Shown: positions 28,965 to 37,951, counted from the stretch's first letter. The stretch is 64,000 nucleotides of DNA from Acidiferrum sp963764675 (GCA_963764675.1 CAVXTQ010000001.1:124001-188000), one strand, 5' to 3'. Numbers and translations are program-made. The notes: generated by a model from the sequence alone, not told the origin.

Positions 28965-30122
28965 ATGCGCAGAACGAAAGCAAAAACGGGTCCGTCACGC
29001 CTCTACCTCATTCCGGTCTTGTCCAAAGCCCTGGATATCCTGGAATTAATGCAAATCGAGAATCAGCCCAAGTCGCTGGAAGAAATTTACCAGCGGACGA
29101 GCATCTCCAAAACTACAGTCTACAGGATTCTCAAGACTTTCACGCATCGCGGGTATATCGCGCAGTCGGAAAATGGCCTGTATCGCCTGGTCTCCAGACC
29201 CAGAAAGGTCCGCTTCGGATTTGGCGGCGAATCATCGGAAATGCCGTTCTCCGAAGCGGTGCGGGAGAGCTTGGTTGCAGCGGCCTCCTCTGCTGGTGTG
29301 GATTTGCTGGTACTCGACAACAAGTACGATGCTGCTACCGCGGTGCGAAACGCCGAGGAGTTTGTCAGGCAGGAAGTCGATCTGGTCATCGAGTTTCAGA
29401 TCGACCAGCGAACCGCGCCTGTGATCGCTGACAAGATCAATGGCGCAGGAATCCCGTTGATCGCCGTCGATATCCCTCATCCGCACGCAACCTTTCTAGG
29501 GGTTGACAACTATCGCGTCGGCTTTGAGGCTGGCACGCACCTGGCGCAACACGCCAAGAACAACTGGGGCGGGAAAATCAGCTGGGTGATCGGGCTGGAC
29601 ATACAAGAAGCCGGACCGTTGGTTCACAGCCGGATTACCGGGGCCTTCGCGGGGATCCGTTCCAGGATAAGCGCGCTGCGCGAAGATAAGTATGTTCTCT
29701 TGAACGGAGAAGGTTTGCGCGGGAAGAGCCACCGTCTGGTTTTGGATTTCTTGCGGCGGCATCCGGCAGAGACCGGGGTGCTGATTGCTGCGGCGACCGA
29801 CACCAGCGGTCTCGGCGCGCTACAAGCCGTCCGCGAAGAGAAGCGCGATAAAGATGTCGCCATCGTAGGACAGGATTGCATTCCCGAGGCCTTGGACGAG
29901 ATGAGACTTCCTGGAAGTCCGTTCATCGCGTCGGTGTCCCACGAAGCGGCTAGCTATGGTCCGCACCTGATCCAGCTTGGGCTCGCGATCTTGAACGGCG
30001 AGATTGTGCCTCCCTACAACTACGTCAAGCATCGGTTGGTAGCGCGCAAGTCGGCCGGGAAGAAAGTTCGCGTAGCGAGGCAGAACGGAGCCTCAAAGCG
30101 TCGTGTTCTCCTATTGAAATGA
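28965..30122 (+). CDS. Chimeric regulator: IclR-type HTH fused to periplasmic-binding-protein-like sugar domain
   Basis: A 385-residue predicted transcription factor of the rhamnose locus. Residues about 10-75 form an IclR-type winged helix (IPVLSKALDILELMQ, SLEEIYQRTSISKTTVYRILKTFTHRGYIAQ). Residues about 90-350 are a type-1 periplasmic-binding-protein fold related to RbsB-like sugar binders (VDLVIEFQIDQRTAPVIADKI, GIPLIAVDIPHPHATFLGVDN, GVLIAAATDTSGLGALQAV, VAIVGQDCIPEALDEM). No signal peptide precedes it, so it is cytoplasmic. LacI proteins use this ligand fold with another HTH; classical IclR proteins use an unrelated effector domain, so this pairing is unusual. The start at ATG 28965 is chosen since GTG 28920 overlaps a possible -10 box; the longer form remains possible. 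The ligand is probably rhamnose or rhamnulose (inference). Confidence 0.82.
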   Translation: MRRTKAKTGPSRLYLIPVLSKALDILELMQIENQPKSLEEIYQRTSISKTTVYRILKTFTHRGYIAQSENGLYRLVSRPRKVRFGFGGESSEMPFSEAVRESLVAAASSAGVDLLVLDNKYDAATAVRNAEEFVRQEVDLVIEFQIDQRTAPVIADKINGAGIPLIAVDIPHPHATFLGVDNYRVGFEAGTHLAQHAKNNWGGKISWVIGLDIQEAGPLVHSRITGAFAGIRSRISALREDKYVLLNGEGLRGKSHRLVLDFLRRHPAETGVLIAAATDTSGLGALQAVREEKRDKDVAIVGQDCIPEALDEMRLPGSPFIASVSHEAASYGPHLIQLGLAILNGEIVPPYNYVKHRLVARKSAGKKVRVARQNGASKRRVLLLK

Positions 30123-30134
30123 TTATCCTATTGC
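30110..30134 (-). promoter_or_regulatory. Candidate rhamnose operator, tandem CAATAGGA sites
   Basis: On the plus strand TCCTATTG occurs at 30110-30117 and 30127-30134, the complement of CAATAGGA, again with a 17-base period. The sites overlap the stop of the regulator gene and precede the aldolase gene by about 100 bases, suggesting a separate promoter for the catabolic genes. Confidence 0.45.
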
Positions 30135-30233
30135 ACCAAAGCGGTAAGTTCGATATCGTGGCGGAGTTGCCGCCGCGTCTCCGCCCCGGTGCGTGGCTTG
30201 TGTTCTTCGGGGTCCGCCTGTAAGGATTTTTCG

Positions 30234-32441
30234 ATGAAGACTCAGGGAAAACTTCGCTATCTGGAAGATCGATGGGATGACCACGTCGCCCGCAGCCTCG
30301 ATCCGCCGGAGCTGTTGCGGTACAGGTCGAACATCCTGGGCTCCGATCTGCGGATCACAAACTTCGGCGGCGGGAATACCAGCTCAAAAATTAGTGGTGT
30401 GGACCCTCTCGATGGTTCCCGGCAAATGGTGCTGTGGATCAAAGGCAGCGGTGGTGATATTGGCAGCATCGATCGAAAGGGTTTTGCCACGCTTTACCTT
30501 CCGAAGCTTCATGCGCTGGACGGTCGTTACCGTGGCGTTGAATTTGAAGACGAAATGGTGGATACGTATCCACTCTGCGCGTTTGGCAGCAACACTGTCG
30601 CTGCATCCATTGATACCCCGCTCCATGGTTTTCTCCCGTTCGAGCACATCGACCACTTACATCCCGATTGGGGCATCGCGCTGGCCGCGGCCGCTAACGG
30701 CCGCGAGAAGATGGAGGAGTTCAATCGGCTGTTTGAGCATCGGCTGATCTGGCTTCCTTGGCAGCGTCCAGGATTCGAGCTGGCAATGATGTTGCGAAAA
30801 GCGGTGGACGCGAGCCCAGGGTGCGACGGCATCGTCCTCGGTGGCCACGGCCTATTCACCTGGGGAAACACGCAGCGCGAATGCTATCTGAATACGCTCA
30901 CGATTATTGACCAATTCGGGCAATTTGTGGTCGATCACGTCGAACGCCGCGGAGCAAAGCTGTTTGGCGGCGGCCGTCACACCGCGCTCGATAATCACAG
31001 GGAGCTCGCTCTCGACATCTTTCCGTTTCTCCGGGGTCGCGTTTCTGCGCGCCAGCGAATGATCGGCAGCTTCAGCGATCTGCCCGAGGTCCTTCGTTTT
31101 GCGAATTCCAACGAAGTGGAGCAGCTTGCGAATCTTGGCACCAGCTGCCCGGATCATTTCATCCGCACCAAGATTCGTCCTTTATTCGTGGCTTGGGATC
31201 CGTCCGCTAGCCCTTCCGGTCTGAAAGAGGCTGTCGATCTCGCGCTGCGAAAGTATCGCGACGAATACAAGCAGTACTACGAATCGTTTGCCAAGCCAGA
31301 CTCGCCGAAGATGCGAGACCCGAATCCGACCGTCGTCCTGATTCCTGGCGTCGGCATGTTCAGTTTCGGCAGGAACAAGAGCGAGGCGCGAATCACCGGA
31401 GAGTTTTACACCAACGCCATCCACGTAATGGAGGGAGCAACTGCGTTAGGCTCCGGACGGCAACCGGAAATATTGCCACAAGCGGGACCCGCCGCGGCCA
31501 CGCCCGCGTTCCGAGTCCATTCCAACTATGTGGCGCTGCCGCCGTCCGAAGCATTCCGGATTGAATATTGGCAACTGGAAGAGGCGAAAATCCGCCGCCA
31601 GCCTCCCGAAAAAGAGTTGAGCCGGAAGATTGCGGTCGTCGTCGGCGGTGGAAACGGCGTTGGCCGCGAGACTGCCTTGCTCGCCGCGCAACGTGGAGCG
31701 CACGTCGTTGTGGCCGACAAAGATCTGGAAGCCGCGAAATCAACGGCGGCAGATGCTCAGAAGCTGGGAGGCAAGGAAACTATAACCGCTGTGGCGATCG
31801 ACATTCGCGAGCGAAAATCGATTCGCCACGCGCTCCGCGCAATCGTAGCCGCATACGGCGGCGTCGACATCATCATAAACACCGCGGCCATCTTTCCTTC
31901 CTCGACCGACGGAACCGTCAGCGACAACCAGTGGGGCATTACACTCGACATTAATGTGACCGCCAACCACCGATTAATCGAGGAGGCCGCAAAAATCCTG
32001 CGCGAACAGGATCTGGACGCGAGTATCGTGTTGACCAGCTCGGCGAATGCGGTTGTCCCCAAACGCGGCAGCGAAGCCTACGACGTCAGCAAAGCCGCGG
32101 TAAATCATCTGGTGCGGGAATTCGCGGTTTCTCTCGCTCCGAAAGTTCGCGTGAATGGAATCAGCCCCGCCACAGTCGTTAAGGGTTCCATGATGTTTCC
32201 GCGGGAACGGGTCATTGCGTCCCTGACCAAGTATGGAATCGCCTTTGGCGCAAACGCGTCCGACGACGAACTTCGCGCGCAGCTCGCAGAGTTCTACGCC
32301 CAGCGAACGCTCACACACCAACCGATCGACCCCGCGGACTGTGCAGCCGCCATCCTATTCCTTGCCGGTCCCCAATCTCGCTGTACGACGGGTCATCTCA
32401 TTCCGGTGGACGGTGGCCTAACAGAGGCGTTTCTGAGATAA
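30234..32441 (+). CDS. Bifunctional rhamnulose-1-phosphate aldolase / lactaldehyde dehydrogenase (SDR)
   Basis: A 735-residue fusion. The N-terminal 450 or so residues are a class II aldolase domain with zinc-site histidines in TPLHGFLPFEHIDHLHPDW and GGHGLFTWGNT; it would split L-rhamnulose-1-phosphate into DHAP and L-lactaldehyde. The C-terminal 260 residues are a short-chain dehydrogenase: nucleotide loop AVVVGGGNGVGRETALLAAQ, a central NTAA, active-site Ser in VLTSSANAV and YDVSKAAVNHL (YxxxK), which would oxidise or reduce the lactaldehyde. The same fusion is known in other phyla as RhaD-SDR or RhaEW. ATG 30234 follows AAGGA at eight bases. It is followed by rhaB after 62 bases. Confidence 0.92.
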   Translation: MKTQGKLRYLEDRWDDHVARSLDPPELLRYRSNILGSDLRITNFGGGNTSSKISGVDPLDGSRQMVLWIKGSGGDIGSIDRKGFATLYLPKLHALDGRYRGVEFEDEMVDTYPLCAFGSNTVAASIDTPLHGFLPFEHIDHLHPDWGIALAAAANGREKMEEFNRLFEHRLIWLPWQRPGFELAMMLRKAVDASPGCDGIVLGGHGLFTWGNTQRECYLNTLTIIDQFGQFVVDHVERRGAKLFGGGRHTALDNHRELALDIFPFLRGRVSARQRMIGSFSDLPEVLRFANSNEVEQLANLGTSCPDHFIRTKIRPLFVAWDPSASPSGLKEAVDLALRKYRDEYKQYYESFAKPDSPKMRDPNPTVVLIPGVGMFSFGRNKSEARITGEFYTNAIHVMEGATALGSGRQPEILPQAGPAAATPAFRVHSNYVALPPSEAFRIEYWQLEEAKIRRQPPEKELSRKIAVVVGGGNGVGRETALLAAQRGAHVVVADKDLEAAKSTAADAQKLGGKETITAVAIDIRERKSIRHALRAIVAAYGGVDIIINTAAIFPSSTDGTVSDNQWGITLDINVTANHRLIEEAAKILREQDLDASIVLTSSANAVVPKRGSEAYDVSKAAVNHLVREFAVSLAPKVRVNGISPATVVKGSMMFPRERVIASLTKYGIAFGANASDDELRAQLAEFYAQRTLTHQPIDPADCAAAILFLAGPQSRCTTGHLIPVDGGLTEAFLR

Positions 32442-32503
32442 CACGGTGAAGGCGAGTATTGCGAGGTTCATCAGACTCGTTCTCGCCGCATGCGAGCCAT
32501 TCT

Positions 32504-33976
32504 ATGGAGTTGTCGGCGAACAGAGCAGCTCTCGTTGCCGTTGACCTCGGTGCACAGAGCTGCCGTGTGTCCCTTCTTCGCCGGAAGCAAAGTCATCCGC
32601 ATATCGAGGTCGTCCATCGTTTCCCCAACGCACCCATCGCCACCGACGCCGGTCTTCGGTGGAACATCGAGAGTATTCTCGATGGCGTTAAAGTTGGACT
32701 TGCCCGGTGCGCGCAAGTTGCGAACGAAGGAATTCACAGCGTCGCCGTGGACGGGTGGGGCGTTGACTACGTCCGTCTAGGCGATGATGGCAAACAGCTT
32801 GCCAACCCATTCTGCTATCGAGATGAGCGGACGTTAAGCGCGGAGAAAGAGGTCCACGACATTCTCTCTCCGGAGAAGTTATATTCGCTGACCGGCATTC
32901 AGTTGTTCCGCATCAATACGCTTTATCAGTTGTATGCCGACGGACAGGCCGGAATCGATCCCAAGAAGCGCTGGCTCAATCTTCCGGAGTTCATCACCTA
33001 CCGCCTTGGCGGACGGCCCGTCAGTGAATACACGAACGCAACCCACACGCAGCTAGTCGGCTTGGGTACGCAACAATGGTGCGATGAAATATTCCACGTG
33101 ACCGGACTCAGCCGCGACGCCGCTCCGGAAATCGTCCCGACAGGTTCCGTCGTTGGAAAATTGCGCGGAGACCTTGCCGCCTTGCCGCCATTTCGAGAAA
33201 CGCAGCTCATCGTCCCCGGATGTCATGACACCGCATCCGCTATCGCGGCCATTCCAGCGATCGGTGACGATTGGGCTTTCATCAGTTCCGGCACCTGGTC
33301 GCTGGTCGGCACGGTTTTGAAGAGTCCCTGCGTGACGGATGATGCGCGAAGGATGAATTTCACGAATCTCGGCGGCGTCGGCGGCACCATTTGTTTTCTG
33401 AAGAATGTAAACGGACTATGGTTGCTGAGCCAATGCCTGGAGGAATGGGAATTGCACGGTCAGCGTTGGTCGATGCCGGATCTCATCGAGCAATCCGGAT
33501 CGCTTCCGGCCCCCAAGAACCTGATCGATGTTGACGATCCGCAGCTGCTGCTGCCGGGAAACGTGCTCGGAAAGATCAACGCGCAGCTCGCGCAATCTGG
33601 CGAAAAACTATTTTCGCCGGAGACTCGTGATATACCTAGCGTCGCCGGCCTGATTCTGCATAGCCTCGCCGCCCGCTATGAACACGTCCTTTCATCCATG
33701 GCGCGCATCACGGGCAAGAGATTCAAGCGCCTGTTTATCGTTGGCGGCGGAAGCCTGAACAAAGTGTTGAATCGCCTTACGGCCGAACGCACCGGCCTGG
33801 AAGTGATCGCGGGACCCGTGGAAGGCACAACGATAGGAAATTTCGCCGTTCAGTTGGCAGCGTATCAAGGCGAGTGGGAAGATTCGACGGGTGTCGCGGC
33901 ATCCGGCGTCGCAAAGTGGGCGGAAGACCTATCGGCGCGCCCGCTTGCGTTACTAGGCAGCCGCGAAGCCAGTTGA
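32504..33976 (+). CDS. rhaB: L-rhamnulokinase
   Basis: FGGY-family kinase, 490 residues, phosphorylating L-rhamnulose at C1 with ATP. Landmarks: AALVAVDLGAQSCRVSLL (phosphate loop 1), VDGWGVDYV, YRDERT, NTLYQLYA, PGCHDTASAIAAIP, FISSGTWSLVG and LFIVGGGSLNKVLNRLTAE (adenosine motif). ATG 32504 is taken because it directly precedes the conserved N-terminus; the upstream TTG at 32459 would add 15 unconserved residues. It lies between the aldolase fusion and the isomerase gene and is probably cotranscribed with both. Confidence 0.93.
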   Translation: MELSANRAALVAVDLGAQSCRVSLLRRKQSHPHIEVVHRFPNAPIATDAGLRWNIESILDGVKVGLARCAQVANEGIHSVAVDGWGVDYVRLGDDGKQLANPFCYRDERTLSAEKEVHDILSPEKLYSLTGIQLFRINTLYQLYADGQAGIDPKKRWLNLPEFITYRLGGRPVSEYTNATHTQLVGLGTQQWCDEIFHVTGLSRDAAPEIVPTGSVVGKLRGDLAALPPFRETQLIVPGCHDTASAIAAIPAIGDDWAFISSGTWSLVGTVLKSPCVTDDARRMNFTNLGGVGGTICFLKNVNGLWLLSQCLEEWELHGQRWSMPDLIEQSGSLPAPKNLIDVDDPQLLLPGNVLGKINAQLAQSGEKLFSPETRDIPSVAGLILHSLAARYEHVLSSMARITGKRFKRLFIVGGGSLNKVLNRLTAERTGLEVIAGPVEGTTIGNFAVQLAAYQGEWEDSTGVAASGVAKWAEDLSARPLALLGSREAS

Positions 33977-34018
33977 CGAAGCTGGCCCGCGTGCAACCAT
34001 GTTGATGGAGATCAGAAG

Positions 34019-35209
34019 ATGAACGATAGACTCATCGAAGTGGCGTGGAAGGCGCTCGACAAGCTGAAAGTCGAATTGCCTTCGTGGGGGTTTGCAAACA
34101 CCGGAACGCGGTTCGGCAAATTCATTCAGCCCGCCGCGGCCACCACCGTCGAAGAAAAGTTCAGCGACGCCGCTCAGGTTCACGCCGTCACCGGAGCATC
34201 GCCCACTCTAGCTCTGCACGTCCAATGGGATCTCCCGAACGGGCTCAAGGACGTCGACCAGGTTGAGAGGCTAGTTCAAAAGTTCGGCATCCGCGCCGGT
34301 TCGATCAATCCAAACATCTTTCAGAATCAGGAATACAAGTATGGATCGGTGGGCAATCCCGATCCGGCGATTCGACGCATGGCGATCGATCACATCGTTG
34401 AATCCGTGGCCATCGCCGACGCGCTCGGCTCGCGCGACATTTCCCCGTGGTTCGCTGACGGTTCCAACTATCCGGGTACCCAGAATATCCGCACCAGAAT
34501 CCGATACTTTGAGGAAGGGCTAAAGGAAATCCATGACTCACTCCGGCCCGGGCAGCGACTGCTCGTGGAATACAAGCCATTTGAGCCGGCTTTCTACCAC
34601 ACTGACGTCGCCGATTGGGGCATGGCATTCCTCCTGGCAAAACAGTCTGGACCTCAATCGCTGGTTCTAGTCGACACCGGCCACCACTACCAAGCCCAGA
34701 ACATCGAGCAGATCGTGGCTTGGCTTCTGCATCACCAGATGATCGGTGGTTTTCACTTCAACGACCGCCGCTACGCCGATGACGATCTCACCTTGGGTTC
34801 GATCGACCCGTATCAAGTCTTCCGCATATTTCACGAGATTTACATGTACGAGTGGGAGAACGGCATCACCGCCGACATCGCCTACATGGTCGATCAGAGC
34901 CATAACCTCAAGGGAAAAATTGAGGCGATGATTCAAACCGTTTGTACCGCACAAGAACTCTATGCGCGGGCGGCCATGGTCGACCATGAACGGCTGGCGA
35001 AGTTGCAGAAAGACTGCTCGCTCGTCGACGCCGAAGAGACGCTCCGTGGCGCATTCTGGCACGACACGAGAGCGCTGGTGCAAGATTGGCGGAAAGAAAA
35101 GGGCTTGCCAGCGGATCCGATACAAGCCTTCCGCGACAGCGGCTACTTGGAGCGAATTACGCGCGATCGCCGGGAACGCAACCTCGGCGCGACGGTCAGT
35201 TACGCCTAG
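34019..35209 (+). CDS. rhaI: L-rhamnose isomerase (RhaI type)
   Basis: A metal-dependent TIM-barrel isomerase of 396 residues converting L-rhamnose to L-rhamnulose, of the Pseudomonas stutzeri/Bacillus RhaI type rather than the E. coli RhaA type. Landmarks: LPSWGFANTGTRFGKF, SINPNIFQNQEYKYGSVGNP, SPWFADGSNYPGTQN, LLVEYKPFEPAFYHTDVADWG (metal Glu), LVDTGHHYQAQNIE and GGFHFNDRRYADDDL (metal His/Asp). It starts 42 bases after rhaB and is the last clear catabolic gene of the locus. Confidence 0.94.
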   Translation: MNDRLIEVAWKALDKLKVELPSWGFANTGTRFGKFIQPAAATTVEEKFSDAAQVHAVTGASPTLALHVQWDLPNGLKDVDQVERLVQKFGIRAGSINPNIFQNQEYKYGSVGNPDPAIRRMAIDHIVESVAIADALGSRDISPWFADGSNYPGTQNIRTRIRYFEEGLKEIHDSLRPGQRLLVEYKPFEPAFYHTDVADWGMAFLLAKQSGPQSLVLVDTGHHYQAQNIEQIVAWLLHHQMIGGFHFNDRRYADDDLTLGSIDPYQVFRIFHEIYMYEWENGITADIAYMVDQSHNLKGKIEAMIQTVCTAQELYARAAMVDHERLAKLQKDCSLVDAEETLRGAFWHDTRALVQDWRKEKGLPADPIQAFRDSGYLERITRDRRERNLGATVSYA

Positions 35210-35304
35210 CCTCGACGGCGCTTGATCCCAAGAACCGTGCAGCCCGCCCTGATTCCCCCCGATCACTGCTTTCTCCGCCGCGTGGCATGTTGTAGATTCG
35301 TTGT

Positions 35305-36171
35305 ATGTGGCGTGTCAACTCTGCTGTGCACTTCGCCGTTCTTTTTGCCATCACGTTGCTCCCGTTCCTGGTTTGTTCCTGCGTGTCATCGCAAGTCACC
35401 ACCGGCCAGAACGCCAGCCCCACGTACTTGGGTTTCGACCGCAACATTTATCCCGGGGACGACGCCCTGCCCGTACTCCGAAAAACGTTCGTTTTCACAA
35501 GCTATTGGCTCAGTCCGCCTCCAGGAGAAAAACTAAACACCTGGCATGGCAAACGCGAACTGCTCCGCTCGCAAGGATTCGGATTTGCCGTTCTCTATCG
35601 TGGCAGGTGGATTCGCGAGCTAAAAACGGAAACCAAGGCCAAAGAAATGGGCACTCTCGACGCCGGCAACGCCGTTGCCTCCGCAAAGGAAGAAGGTTTC
35701 GCCGTAGGCACGGTCATTTTTCTAGACATCGAAGAAGGTGGCCGTCTTCCGCCCGCCTATCACGCCTATCTCCGTACCTGGGCCGATGAGCTAACCCGCG
35801 CAGGCTATCGTCCCGGCGTCTACTGCTCGGCGATCCCGGTCCCCGAAGGCCACGGCGTGACCATCCTCACCGCCGATGACATCCGCCACAATCTCGGCGC
35901 TCGCGAACTCGTCTACTGGGTTTACAACGATGTTTGCCCTCCGGCGCCCGGGTGCATCGCAGCCAAGAATCCCCCGCCGGTTTCCTCCAGCGGCGTCTCG
36001 TACGCCGCGATTTGGCAATTCGTCCAGTCGCCGCGTCGCAAGGAGTACACCGCGCGCTGCGCGGCCACCTATAATCTGGACGGCAACTGCTACGCCCCCG
36101 GAGACACTTCGCACGCCTGGTTTCTCGACCTAAACTCGTCCTTGAGTGCCGACCCTTCAGCCCCCAAATAA
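35305..36171 (+). CDS. DUF1906 glycoside-hydrolase-like protein, possible lipoprotein
   Basis: A 288-residue exported protein. The N-terminus HFAVLFAITLLPFLVCSCVSS is a signal peptide with a lipobox-like VCSC. The rest matches the Rv2525c-like DUF1906 fold, a TIM barrel resembling GH25: YLGFDRNIYPGDDALPVLRKTF, FTSYWLSPPP, LLRSQGFGFAVLYRGR, GTVIFLDIEEGGRLPPAYHAYLRTWADEL, GYRPGVYCSA and AAIWQFVQSP. The barrel Asp/Glu in FLDIEEG would be the active-site acids. Substrate unknown; a role in peptidoglycan or glycan turnover is suggested by the fold. It follows rhaI by 95 bases on the same strand and may read through. Confidence 0.78.
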   Translation: MWRVNSAVHFAVLFAITLLPFLVCSCVSSQVTTGQNASPTYLGFDRNIYPGDDALPVLRKTFVFTSYWLSPPPGEKLNTWHGKRELLRSQGFGFAVLYRGRWIRELKTETKAKEMGTLDAGNAVASAKEEGFAVGTVIFLDIEEGGRLPPAYHAYLRTWADELTRAGYRPGVYCSAIPVPEGHGVTILTADDIRHNLGARELVYWVYNDVCPPAPGCIAAKNPPPVSSSGVSYAAIWQFVQSPRRKEYTARCAATYNLDGNCYAPGDTSHAWFLDLNSSLSADPSAPK

Positions 36172-36961
36172 GCTCGACACGCCGAAGAATCTAGTCCGTG
36201 GGACTCCTGGGAAATGTGAAGTAGTTTGGTCTTGGCTAGTTTTCGTCAACCCGCCAGTAGATACGCCAATGCCACGGCAATTCCTATGGCAATTGTGATC
36301 GCCAGCGCCAGCGTTCTGTTTCTATGCGCGAGTGCGCGGTGGGATTCGACGGGACGTCGCAGGGAATGGGTTGTCGGCATGAAAGAGGGCCACTACTTTG
36401 GTAGCACACTCACCGCGCGTCGTTCGTCGCTTTTGCCGCACCATGCTTCCAATCAGTGAACGTCTCGGTACCCCACTTCCATTTCTCGGCTTGCCGGGGA
36501 CTAGCGCTCCTCCGAAGGTCCGGCCCGGCGTCGAGACGTCCACGATGCTTGACCCGCTCAAGCAAGAGAGGAGCCTGATGCCATCGCAGCTCACCCTGCC
36601 GGGCCAACTCTGAGCCCCCGAAGGACCGCCGAGGGCGTCGAAGGGCCTGCCCCGCCTCCAACCCGGGTGCCGCCTCTGCTAAAGGGCCTACGGTGAGCGA
36701 ATCAGGCTCTCATCCGGTCCTTCTCCTCCTCTTCGCCCAGGGCGCCAGACCGGACTCCAGATAGACCGCGCCGCAGCAAGCGTAGATTGGGGATCAACTC
36801 CTTTCGTTATAACCGTTTACCCCCCCACTGCATCTGAGAGAAAGCTAACAAAACATTCACGATTTATACGCATTGAAACCATTAAAATAATTCGTGAGGC
36901 TCTAGTACCGGGACTCGGCTACGCTAGAGTGGTAGTTCAGATACAAAGGGAGTACTAGAAC
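36172..36961. other. 790-base non-coding stretch with a structured element
   Basis: No credible gene. At 36334-36418 an 8-bp stem, GCGCGGTG (36334-36341) with CACCGCGC (36411-36418), encloses about 70 bases that begin GGATTCGACGGG and contain a small hairpin CTAC-TTTG-GTAG (36393-36404). GGATTCGACGGG resembles the 5' end of tmRNA, but the matching 3' half with a T-arm was not found. The last 140 bases before the HAD gene are AT-richer and probably hold its promoter (TTGAAA near 36874 could be a -35). I cannot assign an RNA family. Confidence 0.3.
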
Positions 36962-37777
36962 ATGGTAAAGCAGTATCTTTTGGCTAGCGATTTCGACCAA
37001 ACCCTCAGCTTCAATGACTCAGGTGTCGTCCTGAGCGAGCTCATCGGCTTCCACGGCTTTCACGATAAGGTCGCGGGATTGTCTCAGATGAACCTTGTGC
37101 AACAAGGCGCCGAGCTCTCCTATCTTATCCTGCATGACCCGGAATTTCGCCGTGTCCGCCGCGAGCACCTCGTTGAGACCGGCAAGCGCATCCGCCTGAA
37201 GCACGACGTCGCCCTGTTTGCGCGCGCCCTCGATAATCTCGCCGAGGGCTACAACATCCATTTCAACGTCATTTCCGCCTCGCCGCAGGAGATCATTCAG
37301 TCGGCCCTGGAAGGCATCGTGCCGGCCGAGCGCATCTTTGGAACGCGTTTCCGTTACAACGAATCCACCGGAGAAGTAGACTCCATCATTCGTGCCACCG
37401 CCGGCTGGGGCAAGATCACCGTGCTCGAAGAAATTCGCGCCACCCTCGGCATCAGCCACGACCACATCATTTACATGGGTGACGGCAGCTCCGATCTTCC
37501 CGTCATGATGCACGTCAACCAGCACGATGGACTGACCATCGCCGTTTCCGAGGCCAAGTTCATCACCCGCGTCGCTCGCCGCACCGTTCTCAGCGACAAT
37601 GCCATGAGCGTCCTCGTTCCCGTGCTTGAGGAAGTTCTTCGCTGGGACTCCGGCAAGATCCGCCGTTTCTTCGGCACCTACGGCCTCAGCCTCCGTGAGT
37701 GGGACAAGATGCGCACGGACATGCTAACCATCGAGGAGTCCGCCGCCCCCGTGGCCGTTTCCACAAGGCCGCAGTAG
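36962..37777 (+). CDS. HAD-superfamily phosphatase (SerB-like)
   Basis: A 271-residue cytoplasmic hydrolase. HAD motifs: I, ASDFDQTLS with catalytic Asp10 and Asp12; II, FNVISAS; III, the lysine in TAGWGKITVLEEI; IV, IIYMGDGSSDLPVMM. The GDGSSD form resembles phosphoserine and pyridoxal/thiamine phosphate phosphatases. ATG 36962 follows AAAGGGAG with about 11 bases spacing. It stands alone with its own terminator 30 bases downstream. Substrate not predictable. Confidence 0.87.
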   Translation: MVKQYLLASDFDQTLSFNDSGVVLSELIGFHGFHDKVAGLSQMNLVQQGAELSYLILHDPEFRRVRREHLVETGKRIRLKHDVALFARALDNLAEGYNIHFNVISASPQEIIQSALEGIVPAERIFGTRFRYNESTGEVDSIIRATAGWGKITVLEEIRATLGISHDHIIYMGDGSSDLPVMMHVNQHDGLTIAVSEAKFITRVARRTVLSDNAMSVLVPVLEEVLRWDSGKIRRFFGTYGLSLREWDKMRTDMLTIEESAAPVAVSTRPQ

Positions 37778-37804
37778 CGCAGTTTCCATCCGTTTCCGGT
37801 TTGT

Positions 37805-37835
37805 AGGCGCCGGGCTTCAGCCCGGCGCCTTTTTC
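37805..37835 (+). terminator. Rho-independent terminator after HAD phosphatase gene
   Basis: An 11-bp perfect stem, AGGCGCCGGGC (37805-37815) with GCCCGGCGCCT (37820-37830), a TTCA loop and a T-rich tail (TTTTTTCTTT). It lies 28 bases after the HAD stop codon. Confidence 0.9.
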
Positions 37836-37951
37836 TTTGCAGCAGATGTACCGTCGCAAATCCAAAAACCAGCGCTCCAGCGTTGCGGTGCAATCCGTTT
37901 CGCAGGACAATGTGCCCGCTTTCCGACATCCTTCCCGGACGAGGGCAATCC

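Noticed and set aside
36334..36700. A complete tmRNA gene (ssrA)
   Set aside because: Only the GGATTCGACGGG block fits; acceptor complement, T-arm, CCA and tag peptide with stop could not be found within 400 bases.
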